Source of the DNA: CAIVAT01 sp037128705
Lineage (GTDB): Bacteria; Bacteroidota; Bacteroidia; Bacteroidales; FEN-979
Direction of reading: 5' to 3'
Assembly: GCA_037128705.1 (NCBI GenBank)
Contig: JBAXVX010000022.1
Location: forward strand, 6,213-70,212
Length of the DNA: 64,000 nucleotides
In this document: positions 44,480 through 52,003 of the stretch, piece by piece
How the letters are laid out: each line of letters opens with the position of its first letter
How positions within the stretch are numbered: position 1 is the stretch's first letter
Notes under the pieces: generated by a model
The model's database searches: none
Told to the model about the DNA's origin: nothing
The model's input: the letters and a program-made list of their open reading frames with translations, nothing else
Position numbers and translations under genes: made by a program

Positions 44480-44561
44480 TGCGGATGAAGGGACTCGAAC
44501 CCCCACGCCCGAAGGCACAAGATCCTAAGTCTTGCGCGGCTACCAATTACGCCACACCCGC
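44480..44561 (-). tRNA. tRNA-Leu (anticodon UAG)
   Basis: Minus-strand cloverleaf: acceptor GCGGGTG/CATCCGC, anticodon stem CAAGA/TCTTG around loop CTTAGGA (anticodon TAG, leucine CUA/CUN), long variable arm, T arm GGGGGTTCGAGTCCC. The class II variable arm fits Leu. No CCA is encoded. A -7 element TAACTTTG (minus strand, 44590-44597) lies upstream; trigger factor follows 35 bp downstream. Confidence 0.95.
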
Positions 44562-44614
44562 ATGGTGGATCTCCTTTTAAAAAAGGACTGCAAAGTTACA
44601 CTTTTTTTGGATCG

Positions 44615-45115
44615 TTATTTCAACGAAGCCAATGCTGCCTCATAATTGGGCTCCTGAACGATGTCGGGCACCTGTTCAGCGTAAATGACCTTCCCTTTGT
44701 TATCAAGCACTACCACGGCCCGTGAAAAAACTCCGGCCAGTGGTCCATCGGTGATTAAAACGCCCCAATCCTTTCCAAAGTTGGAATTGCGCAGTTCTGA
44801 CAGGGGAATGACATTTTCCAAACCCTCTGTTGCACAAAAGCGGGCATGGGCAAAAGGGAGATCTTTTGAAATGCATAAAACCACCGTGTCGGGGAGTTTC
44901 TGGGCTTCAGCATTGAATTTTCTGACGGAGGTCGCGCAAACAGCCGTATCAAGACTTGGGAAAATATTTAAAATAATTGATTTTCCCTGATAAGCAGACA
45001 ACGTTACATCTGAAAGATCTGTCTTGGTTAATAGGAAATCAGGGGCAATTTCTCCTGATTTGGGAAGTGTCCCGATGGTATGTATGGGTGTTCCGTGTAA
45101 AGCAATGGTTGACAT
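44615..45115 (-). CDS. tpx: Thiol peroxidase (Tpx-type peroxiredoxin)
   Basis: Atypical 2-Cys peroxiredoxin reducing hydroperoxides. The 166-residue protein starts at ATG 45115 (MSTIALHGTPIHTIG); the longer frame to 45169 has no family similarity. Peroxidatic Cys is in SLDTAVCATSVRKFN (about residue 59) and resolving Cys in ARFCATEGLENV. In a strict or near-strict anaerobe it would serve oxidative-stress defence. It lies divergent from the gene at 45252. Confidence 0.95.
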   Translation of the reverse strand: MSTIALHGTPIHTIGTLPKSGEIAPDFLLTKTDLSDVTLSAYQGKSIILNIFPSLDTAVCATSVRKFNAEAQKLPDTVVLCISKDLPFAHARFCATEGLENVIPLSELRNSNFGKDWGVLITDGPLAGVFSRAVVVLDNKGKVIYAEQVPDIVQEPNYEAALASLK

Positions 45116-45251
45116 AAGTTGAGTTTTTAAATTAGACTGCAAAAGTAGCAAATTGAAATATTTTATCACTCTTTTCGTTTTAAATCTTTATAAACACCGA
45201 TATCCAGGGCAACTTTCCCATCTTTCTTTACTCAGAAAATATGTTCACACG

Positions 45252-46742
45252 ATGAATGTTCTTCGCTTGGTGGCGTTAATCTCTTTTTGCCTGGGTATGC
45301 ATCATACCCTGATGGCGCAGGAGATGCTTGGAACCACCCTGGGCAACTATTCAGGAGTAAACAGTGTACAGCTGAACCCGAGCGCCCTTCATAATTCGAA
45401 AACCTACCTTGATATTCAGCTGACCGGACTTGACCTTTTCTTTGAGAACAATGCACTTTACATCTCCAAATCGGATTATAGGTTCACCAACTTTTTCAAG
45501 GCAGGTTATGAACTGCCCATGCATATCGAATATGATTCAGTTGAGCTTCGTCCATTTTATCGGTATGATAATACCAGGAATAAAGATGTGTTCGTCAGTA
45601 CCAGATTGAACGGGCCGGGGGCTATGCTTATCTGGAACCATCATGCGCTTGCCCTCACCACCAGTTTCCGCTCGGTTTCATCATTACACAACATTCCGTA
45701 TGACGTAGCGAACTTTGCTTACCTGGGACTTAACTATCAACCACAGCAGAATATCAACTATACTGACAACAAGCAATTTACGGTTTCCGCAATGGCCTGG
45801 GGAGAGGTAGGCCTCAGTTATGCCTATACCTTTAACTCCAGGGGTATTCATCGATGGTCGGCCGGCATTTCAGTTAAACGGTTGCTGGGAGTCGGAGGAA
45901 TTTACCTCGCCTCCCGCCAGCTGGATTATGTTGTTACGAACGATACAAGCATCAGGTTCAATAATCTTGATGCAGAAATTGGAATCGCGCTACCGGTAAA
46001 CTACGATGTGAACCAGGTCAATCTTGAACCGCTGTTTAAGGGAGGTGGTTTTGGGTTTGACATTGGCGTAACCTATCAGCGGCTTACCCGCTGGCAGCAG
46101 AATGGTTATTACAATTCCCTGTGCGCCCAGCCCTATGAAGATTATATATACAGGATTGGCGTTGCCCTGATTGACATCGGGGGGATCAGGTTCAACAACA
46201 ACGCGGTTAAGATGAAAATCGATAACCGCAGTTCCTACTGGGAGGGAATAACCAAAATGAATTTCAGAAATATTAACCAGTTGCTTGACACGATCAGCTA
46301 CAAATTTTACGGGGACAAGACCTCGGCCTATACGGGAGATAAATTTTTGCTCTGGTTGCCTTCAGCATTGAGTGTTCAGTTTGATTACCATTTTCGGAAA
46401 GCTTGGTATGTCAATGCGAGCCTCATCTATGGTTTTCCCTTGGCGAAAGGGTCCCTGGCAAGACCTGCAGAATTTTCCATTACTCCCCGTTATGAAACCC
46501 GGATGTTTGAAGTAAGCATGCCCATCTCGCTGTACGACTGGTCGCTCGCCCGGATCGGTTTGGCATTGAGAATTTATGGCGTTACCATCGGAACAGAAAA
46601 GATTGGCGGGTATCTTCATATGAGTAATTTTACAGGGCTTGATTTTTATTGCTCCGTAAAATTATTTTTCAACAAGGGCGTGTGTAGAAATAAGGGACCT
46701 GCGCATTGCGGAAGCATGGAATCCAAGCCAATCCGGTATTAG
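45252..46742 (+). CDS. DUF5723 outer-membrane protein
   Basis: A 496-residue protein from ATG 45252 (MNVLRLVALISF) with signal peptide ending near TLMAQ. The mature part (MLGTTLGNYSGVNSVQLNPSALHNS) and its many aromatic-ended amphipathic strands fit DUF5723, a Bacteroidota family related to outer-membrane beta barrels. Function is unknown. Its stop codon overlaps by 4 bp with that of the convergent ABC transporter gene, so both use the same TTAG bases. Confidence 0.78.
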   Translation: MNVLRLVALISFCLGMHHTLMAQEMLGTTLGNYSGVNSVQLNPSALHNSKTYLDIQLTGLDLFFENNALYISKSDYRFTNFFKAGYELPMHIEYDSVELRPFYRYDNTRNKDVFVSTRLNGPGAMLIWNHHALALTTSFRSVSSLHNIPYDVANFAYLGLNYQPQQNINYTDNKQFTVSAMAWGEVGLSYAYTFNSRGIHRWSAGISVKRLLGVGGIYLASRQLDYVVTNDTSIRFNNLDAEIGIALPVNYDVNQVNLEPLFKGGGFGFDIGVTYQRLTRWQQNGYYNSLCAQPYEDYIYRIGVALIDIGGIRFNNNAVKMKIDNRSSYWEGITKMNFRNINQLLDTISYKFYGDKTSAYTGDKFLLWLPSALSVQFDYHFRKAWYVNASLIYGFPLAKGSLARPAEFSITPRYETRMFEVSMPISLYDWSLARIGLALRIYGVTIGTEKIGGYLHMSNFTGLDFYCSVKLFFNKGVCRNKGPAHCGSMESKPIRY

Positions 46743-47848
46743 ACCTCCGACATCCGTACATCCAGCGCGTCGCGTAATGCATTGCCCATCAGCATGAAGG
46801 CAAGCACCATGGCCATTATGGCGAGGCCGGGCAGTACAGCCAGGTAGGCATAATCAAGCACGATATACCCGTAATTCTCCTTGATCATCGATCCCCATGA
46901 AGGGACCGGAGGCTGCACCCCCAAACCAAGGAAACTCAATCCGGCTTCCATGAGGATGGCCGAAGCAAAATTGGCGGCTGATATGACGATGACGGCAGCC
47001 ATAACATTCGGGAGAATATGGTAAAAGATGATGCGCAGGTCCGAAAAACCCAGGGCCCTGGCTGCCTCCACATATTCCTTTTCACGAATGCTTAAAATTT
47101 GTCCGCGCACGACCCTGGCCACTTCAACCCACATGGTAAGCCCCACGGCAATAAATACCTGCCAGAAACCTTTTCCCAAAGCAAAGGTGATGGCAATCAC
47201 CAGGAGCAATGTCGGAATGGACCATACCACGTTGATGAGCCACATGATCAGGTTGTCGACCCACCCGCGATAGTACCCGCCGAGGGCCCCGATAAAAATA
47301 CCAATGACCAGCGAGATCACGACCGAAATCAAGCCAACTGAAAGACTAACCCGGGTCCCGATCATAAGCTGGCTGAGGTAATCGCGGCCGAACCGGTCGG
47401 TGCCAAGCCAGAAAGTCCTTTTTACAGGTTTCCCGGTCTGGTTTGCAGGAATCATTTGAACCAGGCCGGCTTCGCCGGGAAGGGCCCCGAATTCAATAAA
47501 ATGCATCTTGTTGTTTTTAATTGAAAACGAGCGGATGGGAATGTACTGAACACCATTGGCTTTTCCTGAGATCATCGTTTTGAACAGATTCTGCTTATGG
47601 ACCGGCAGCTGATCTTTAACCGGCAGCATCAACACGGTAAAGCCAGGCTTTTTCAGTCCCAGTTCAAGATACTGGTCATTTGCGTAGGGCGTTGAATCAG
47701 GCGTGATAATATATCCCAGGCAGGCCACCAGGAGGGTAAGCAGGATAAAAATCAAAGATCCGAACCCCAGCCTGTTTTTTTTGAATTTCATCCATGCCAG
47801 TGAACCGGGGGAACCCGAGTTGATTTCGATCCGCTTTTTAAAGAACAT
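46739..47848 (-). CDS. ABC transporter permease (OppC/DppC-like)
   Basis: Inner-membrane permease of a peptide/nickel-type ABC importer. The 369-residue protein has the OppC N-terminal segment (MKFKKNRLGFGSLIFILL), an extracytoplasmic insert of about 90 residues (about 55-140) and the permease core with the EAA loop (EYVEAARALGFSDLRIIFYHILPN). The conserved FWLGTDRFGRDYLSQLM is typical of OppC. Partner genes (OppB, ATPases, binding protein) are not adjacent, so the complex is encoded elsewhere or shared. Confidence 0.88.
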   Translation of the reverse strand: MFFKKRIEINSGSPGSLAWMKFKKNRLGFGSLIFILLTLLVACLGYIITPDSTPYANDQYLELGLKKPGFTVLMLPVKDQLPVHKQNLFKTMISGKANGVQYIPIRSFSIKNNKMHFIEFGALPGEAGLVQMIPANQTGKPVKRTFWLGTDRFGRDYLSQLMIGTRVSLSVGLISVVISLVIGIFIGALGGYYRGWVDNLIMWLINVVWSIPTLLLVIAITFALGKGFWQVFIAVGLTMWVEVARVVRGQILSIREKEYVEAARALGFSDLRIIFYHILPNVMAAVIVISAANFASAILMEAGLSFLGLGVQPPVPSWGSMIKENYGYIVLDYAYLAVLPGLAIMAMVLAFMLMGNALRDALDVRMSEV

Positions 47849-47868
47849 CCGGAAAGGATAAAATGTGA

Positions 47869-47899
47869 TTTGGCATATCTATTTTTTTTACTACTTTTG
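47869..47899 (+). promoter_or_regulatory. Bacteroidota promoter of tRNA-His
   Basis: TTTG (47869-47872), exactly 19 bp, then TACTTTTG (47892-47899). This is the full -33/-7 consensus of the phylum. The tRNA begins 13 bp after the -7 box. Confidence 0.85.
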
Positions 47900-47912
47900 C
47901 AAACGCTTACAT

Positions 47913-47987
47913 GGTGGTCGTAGCTCAGTTGGTTAGAGCGATAGATTGTGGATCTATAGGTCGTGGGTTCAAGCCCCATCTTCCACC
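47913..47987 (+). tRNA. tRNA-His (anticodon GUG), with acceptor-stem mismatches
   Basis: D arm GCTC/GAGC, anticodon stem ATAGA/TCTAT around TTGTGGA (anticodon GTG), and T arm GTGGG/CCCAT with loop TTCAAGC are normal, and the His-specific extra G-1 (47913) pairs with C73. The acceptor is odd: 5' GTGGTCG faces 3' CTTCCAC, so positions 5-68 (T-T) and 6-67 (C-T) do not pair; GTGGTCG would expect CGACCAC. Confidence 0.88.
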
Positions 47988-48016
47988 CGGAAAAGGTTGC
48001 TCAGGCAGCCTTTTTT

Positions 48017-48580
48017 TTATTCTATACTGCCCTTAAAACCAACGCTGTATTCTTCGAATTTTTTTTGCAGATAGGCATCGCTGCCGAAGTAGGAGAGGAT
48101 CACCTCAAATTCTTTTGCCTTGTGATATCCGGGTACAACGGAAATGGACTGGCCTTTCTCGTTGAGGAAAACATAAGATGGGTACGACATCTGGCCGCGC
48201 AGCAACTCATTGGCCAGCTGATGAGTGCTTCGCTTCACCTCAGGATTTGGGTTGACAAGTTTCATCCCGTCAAGAATGATCGTGTCCTTTCGCTCGGCAT
48301 CCAGCTTCACGCAATAAAAATGTTCGTTCATGTAGTCGGCGATCACCGGGTTGGCAAAGGTTTCGGCATCCATTTTTTTGCACCAGCCGCACCATTCCGT
48401 AAAAACATCCACAAATATTTTCTTCGGCTTCTTTTTATTCAGGGCATAGGCATCTTCAAAGGAATACCACTTTACCAGGACCACTTTCGCTTCCGGCTTC
48501 CTGGCTTCCTGCGAAAACAGGGAGTTCGAAAGAACCAGTGAAGTAAAAATGATCGATATCAACAGAATTCGTTTTCTCAT
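48017..48580 (-). CDS. Secreted thioredoxin-fold protein
   Basis: A 187-residue protein from ATG 48580 (MRKRILLI) with a signal peptide ending near LFSQEA. It has a thioredoxin-like domain with CGWCKKMD near residue 70, typical of DUF255/thioredoxin_7 periplasmic proteins, and a cis-Pro region YPSYVFLNEKGQ. It may reduce or isomerise disulfides in the periplasm. It lies 60 bp after smpB, with a heptamer repeat array in between. Confidence 0.85.
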   Translation of the reverse strand: MRKRILLISIIFTSLVLSNSLFSQEARKPEAKVVLVKWYSFEDAYALNKKKPKKIFVDVFTEWCGWCKKMDAETFANPVIADYMNEHFYCVKLDAERKDTIILDGMKLVNPNPEVKRSTHQLANELLRGQMSYPSYVFLNEKGQSISVVPGYHKAKEFEVILSYFGSDAYLQKKFEEYSVGFKGSIE

Positions 48581-48606
48581 AAGTATAGGGTGTAATGTCA
48601 ATAATT

Positions 48607-48641
48607 CGTAAATCGTAAATCGTAAATCGTAAATCGTAAAT
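48607..48641 (-). repeat. Heptamer tandem repeat, CGTAAAT x5
   Basis: Five perfect 7-bp units CGTAAAT on the plus strand fill the gap between smpB and the thioredoxin-like gene. The array ends on the first base of the smpB stop codon (48641-48643). Same period and setting as the arrays at 5991, 7806 and 56062. Confidence 0.9.
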
Positions 48642-49084
48642 TAGTCATGTCTCTCCATCTCGCGCTTCATATCTTTTTGCTTCAGCGTCTCCCTTTTATC
48701 ATAGGAGTGCTTTCCACGGGCCAGGGCAATGGTAAGCTTGGCCAGCCCTTTTTCATTGATGAAAAGCAAAACCGGGATGATGGTAAATCCCCTTTCCTTC
48801 ACCTTGACAGCCAGCTTTTTCAATTCCCTTTTGGTCAGTAAAAGCTTCCGGTCACGTTTCGGTTCATGGTTATAATGGGTTCCCAGCGAATATTCGGCAA
48901 TGTGCATATTCCTGACAAAAAGCTCTTCGCCTGTAAAGGTGCAATAGGCATCTCCGATTGATGCCGTGCCATCCCTGATCGATTTGATCTCGGTTCCGGT
49001 GAGCATGATACCGGCAGTGATCTCCTGGATAAGGAAATACTCGTGTGAAGCCCTTTTGTTCCGTATGTTAACCGATTTCTCCAT
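48641..49084 (-). CDS. smpB: SsrA-binding protein SmpB
   Basis: Binds tmRNA for trans-translation of stalled ribosomes. The 147-residue protein has NKRASHEYFLIQEITAGIMLTGTEIKSIRDG at the start and the KGLAKLTIALARGKHSYDKRETLKQKDMKRE C-terminal tail that inserts in the ribosomal decoding region. It overlaps nothing, but begins 1 bp after the M16 protease gene ends. Confidence 0.97.
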   Translation of the reverse strand: MEKSVNIRNKRASHEYFLIQEITAGIMLTGTEIKSIRDGTASIGDAYCTFTGEELFVRNMHIAEYSLGTHYNHEPKRDRKLLLTKRELKKLAVKVKERGFTIIPVLLFINEKGLAKLTIALARGKHSYDKRETLKQKDMKREMERHD

Positions 49085-51907
49085 CTATTTTTTTTCGGGC
49101 ATCAGCACGACCCGAACGTAATGGTCAGGTTTGAAATTATCAGCAGCAGTTTTTTTCAAATCATCAATTGTGATCGCATTCACCCGGTCGTTATAGGTTG
49201 TGACCGATTGTGGTGAATCATGGTTGAAATAGACTGATTCAAGTTTTTTCAGCCAGAAATCATTCTTTTCCATGTTGGTTTCCCTGGCCCTGATCATCGC
49301 TTCCTGCGCTTTTTTCAGATCAACTGCCGTCGGTCCGTTTTTTCGTATTTTTTTTATCACGCCAAATACAGCTTTGGTCAATTTATCTGCTGTCTTTGGC
49401 GAACATCCGAACATAACCATCAGCTGAAAGGTTGGTTTGGGATACTGATCGAGGTTCAGCATCACCTGGGGAGAGTACACGCCGCTCATCTGTTCACGGA
49501 TCACTTCAATCAGTTTAATGCTGAGGATCTCCTTGATCATGTTCAGGCAGAGCACATTTTTTTCATTCCAGTCGATCTTTTCCGACATGACCATACCAAC
49601 CATGCTCTGAGGGTCAGTTCCCTTATAAACAGTGAGGTTGGTGGTGCCATCAGCAAACCTGGGCGAGGTGTCTTTCCACGTTTCATTTTGGTTCAGTGAC
49701 GGGAGGCTCCCAAAATATTTTTCTATCAGCGGAGTGATGGAATCGACCGAGAAATTCCCGACCAGGAAGAACTTGAACTCACCGGCATCGGCAAACCGAT
49801 CCTTGTAAATTTTAAAAATCTCATCGAGTTTTACTTCATTAAGCTGGGCCGGCGTAGGGAATATCACCATTCGTTTGTACCCCGGATAAACGACTTTAAA
49901 AAGTGTATCGTAGAAGGTCATGATGGGACTGCTCTTCATGAATTTCATCTGGTTTTCCATCTGCGACATGAAGGCCTTGAAGGCAGTGGTATCCTTGCGC
50001 GGCTGCTCAAAGTAAAGATATACCAGTTGCATCATGGTTTCAAAATCCTTGGGAGTACTGTTCCCGGTGAATCCCTCCTTAATATCGTCGATATACGGGG
50101 TTACCTGAAGGTTCTTGCCTTTCAGTTTTTTCTGAAGCTCCACATTGTCAAAATTGCCGATCCCGCTCATATCGATCACCTGTGATGTATAATTGGCCGA
50201 CATGAACTCTTTATCCGGGACCAGTGAACTGCCGCCAGGACTGTATGCCGAGAAGAGGATCTCATCATTTTTGAAGTTTGTAGGCTTTAATACGACCGAA
50301 ATCCCATTTGACAATTTCAGTTCCGTGAAACCCAACTCCGTGTTTTCTTTCCGGTTCGTGATTTTCCCGGGGTTTAGAACCTCCTTTACCAGGGGCTCCT
50401 CCCTGAAGTTATCCACGTAAGGCTGCAATGGAATTGTCTTTGACTGCCTGATGATTTCAAGAACCTGATCATTGGTCGGGACCTTGACATTTTCCTTTTC
50501 GGGAGCCATGATGACCAGAGCCATGTTGTTATCGGTCACCCATTTTTTTGCCAGGGCATTGATGTCATCCATCTTCACATCCGGTAATAAATTTTTCAGG
50601 TATTTGAACCTTTTCTGTGCCCCGGGAATGGCGTCGCCCGACAGATAGTTGCTTACGTATTCGCCGCAAAAGTCAGCTGATTCCGTCTTGTCCGATTCCT
50701 TTGAGGCTTTTTCATACTGGCTCAATATCTCCTCCTTCTGCCGGTCAAGTTCCGTCTGGGTGAACCCGAAGCGTTTCACTCGTTCATTTTCAGCCAGCAG
50801 AAGTTCCAGGCTTTTATCGATCTGGCTCTCTTTTGCCATCGCATTGATCATGTAGGCATCCTTGTTTCGGGCAAGGAACCTTCCGTAACCCGATCCGGCG
50901 AACACGAACGGAGATTCCGGTTTCTGGGTGATTTCATTGAGGCGGTTATTGAGCATCCCGGTATACAGTTCGGCCAGGACCTTCTCCCGAAAATCCCCGA
51001 GATTTTTATCAGAAGCCAGGGGATGTTTGTAAAACATCATCACATAATTGTCAGTGGCTTCTTTGTCGGTGGTGATGGCAATCAGCGGATCGGCATTATC
51101 AGGAAGATCATAATTTACTCTCTCTTTCTCTGCAGAAGGATTCTTCAAATTGCCAAAATGCGCCTTGATCTGTGCTTCGGCTTCATTGGGGGCTATGTCC
51201 CCAACCACCACGATCGCCTGTAAATCAGGACGATACCAGTCGTGATAAAAATCACGCAGGGTCTCATGCTTGAAATTTTCTATAATCTCTACTTTTCCGA
51301 TCGGAATCCGGGTTGCATACCGCGAGTCTTTGAGAATAACCGGTAAAAATTTCTTCATCATCCGGTCCTGTGCTCCCAGGCCGAGCCGCCACTCTTCCAC
51401 AATGATGCCACGCTCCTTGTCGATCTCTTTCCCGTCAAGCAGGGCATAATGCGCCCAGTCTTCCAGCACCCGGTATCCCTTTTCAACCAGCGAGGTGTCA
51501 TCCGTTGGAAGTTGCAGCATGTAAACCGTTTCGTCAAAACTGGTGTAGGCATTGATATCGGCACCAAACCGAACCCCGGTCTTCTGGAGGAAATCAATGA
51601 GCTCATTTTTCGGGAAGGTCCTGGTCCCGTTGAAGTTCATGTGTTCCATGAAATGTGCAAGTCCCTGCTGATCATCGTTTTCGAGAATGGAACCTGCATT
51701 GACCACCAGCCTTAGTTCGACCCGTTTTTCCGGCTTTTTATTCTGCCTGATATAATAGACAAGCCCGTTGTCGAGTTTGCCGATTTTCACATTCGGATCC
51801 ACTGCCAGCGGGGTAGTCAGGTCGACCGTTGTTTGCTGACTGAAACCAGGATATCCCAGCAGAATGAATCCCGTTATCACCAGTGATTTAAAAAGTATAT
51901 TTTTCAT
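49085..51907 (-). CDS. M16-family zinc metalloprotease
   Basis: A 940-residue secreted pitrilysin-like protease (from ATG 51907, MKNILFKSLV; the open frame extends to 51973). Signal peptide ends near YPGFSQ. The inverted zinc motif is HFMEH with downstream Glu (in GLAHFMEHMNFNGTRTF, about residue 85), followed by two M16 domain pairs. Such proteins in Bacteroidota are outer-membrane or periplasmic peptidases, sometimes part of peptide uptake. It precedes smpB by 1 bp on the same strand. Confidence 0.9.
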   Translation of the reverse strand: MKNILFKSLVITGFILLGYPGFSQQTTVDLTTPLAVDPNVKIGKLDNGLVYYIRQNKKPEKRVELRLVVNAGSILENDDQQGLAHFMEHMNFNGTRTFPKNELIDFLQKTGVRFGADINAYTSFDETVYMLQLPTDDTSLVEKGYRVLEDWAHYALLDGKEIDKERGIIVEEWRLGLGAQDRMMKKFLPVILKDSRYATRIPIGKVEIIENFKHETLRDFYHDWYRPDLQAIVVVGDIAPNEAEAQIKAHFGNLKNPSAEKERVNYDLPDNADPLIAITTDKEATDNYVMMFYKHPLASDKNLGDFREKVLAELYTGMLNNRLNEITQKPESPFVFAGSGYGRFLARNKDAYMINAMAKESQIDKSLELLLAENERVKRFGFTQTELDRQKEEILSQYEKASKESDKTESADFCGEYVSNYLSGDAIPGAQKRFKYLKNLLPDVKMDDINALAKKWVTDNNMALVIMAPEKENVKVPTNDQVLEIIRQSKTIPLQPYVDNFREEPLVKEVLNPGKITNRKENTELGFTELKLSNGISVVLKPTNFKNDEILFSAYSPGGSSLVPDKEFMSANYTSQVIDMSGIGNFDNVELQKKLKGKNLQVTPYIDDIKEGFTGNSTPKDFETMMQLVYLYFEQPRKDTTAFKAFMSQMENQMKFMKSSPIMTFYDTLFKVVYPGYKRMVIFPTPAQLNEVKLDEIFKIYKDRFADAGEFKFFLVGNFSVDSITPLIEKYFGSLPSLNQNETWKDTSPRFADGTTNLTVYKGTDPQSMVGMVMSEKIDWNEKNVLCLNMIKEILSIKLIEVIREQMSGVYSPQVMLNLDQYPKPTFQLMVMFGCSPKTADKLTKAVFGVIKKIRKNGPTAVDLKKAQEAMIRARETNMEKNDFWLKKLESVYFNHDSPQSVTTYNDRVNAITIDDLKKTAADNFKPDHYVRVVLMPEKK

Positions 51908-52003
51908 AAAGGGTGTATTAATGATCATCGGGAGAATTAAGTGCAAGTTTACCAATTTTTTGCCAAATGCCAAAGTGAAAACACGAAGGAGGAATTCAAC
52001 GTG

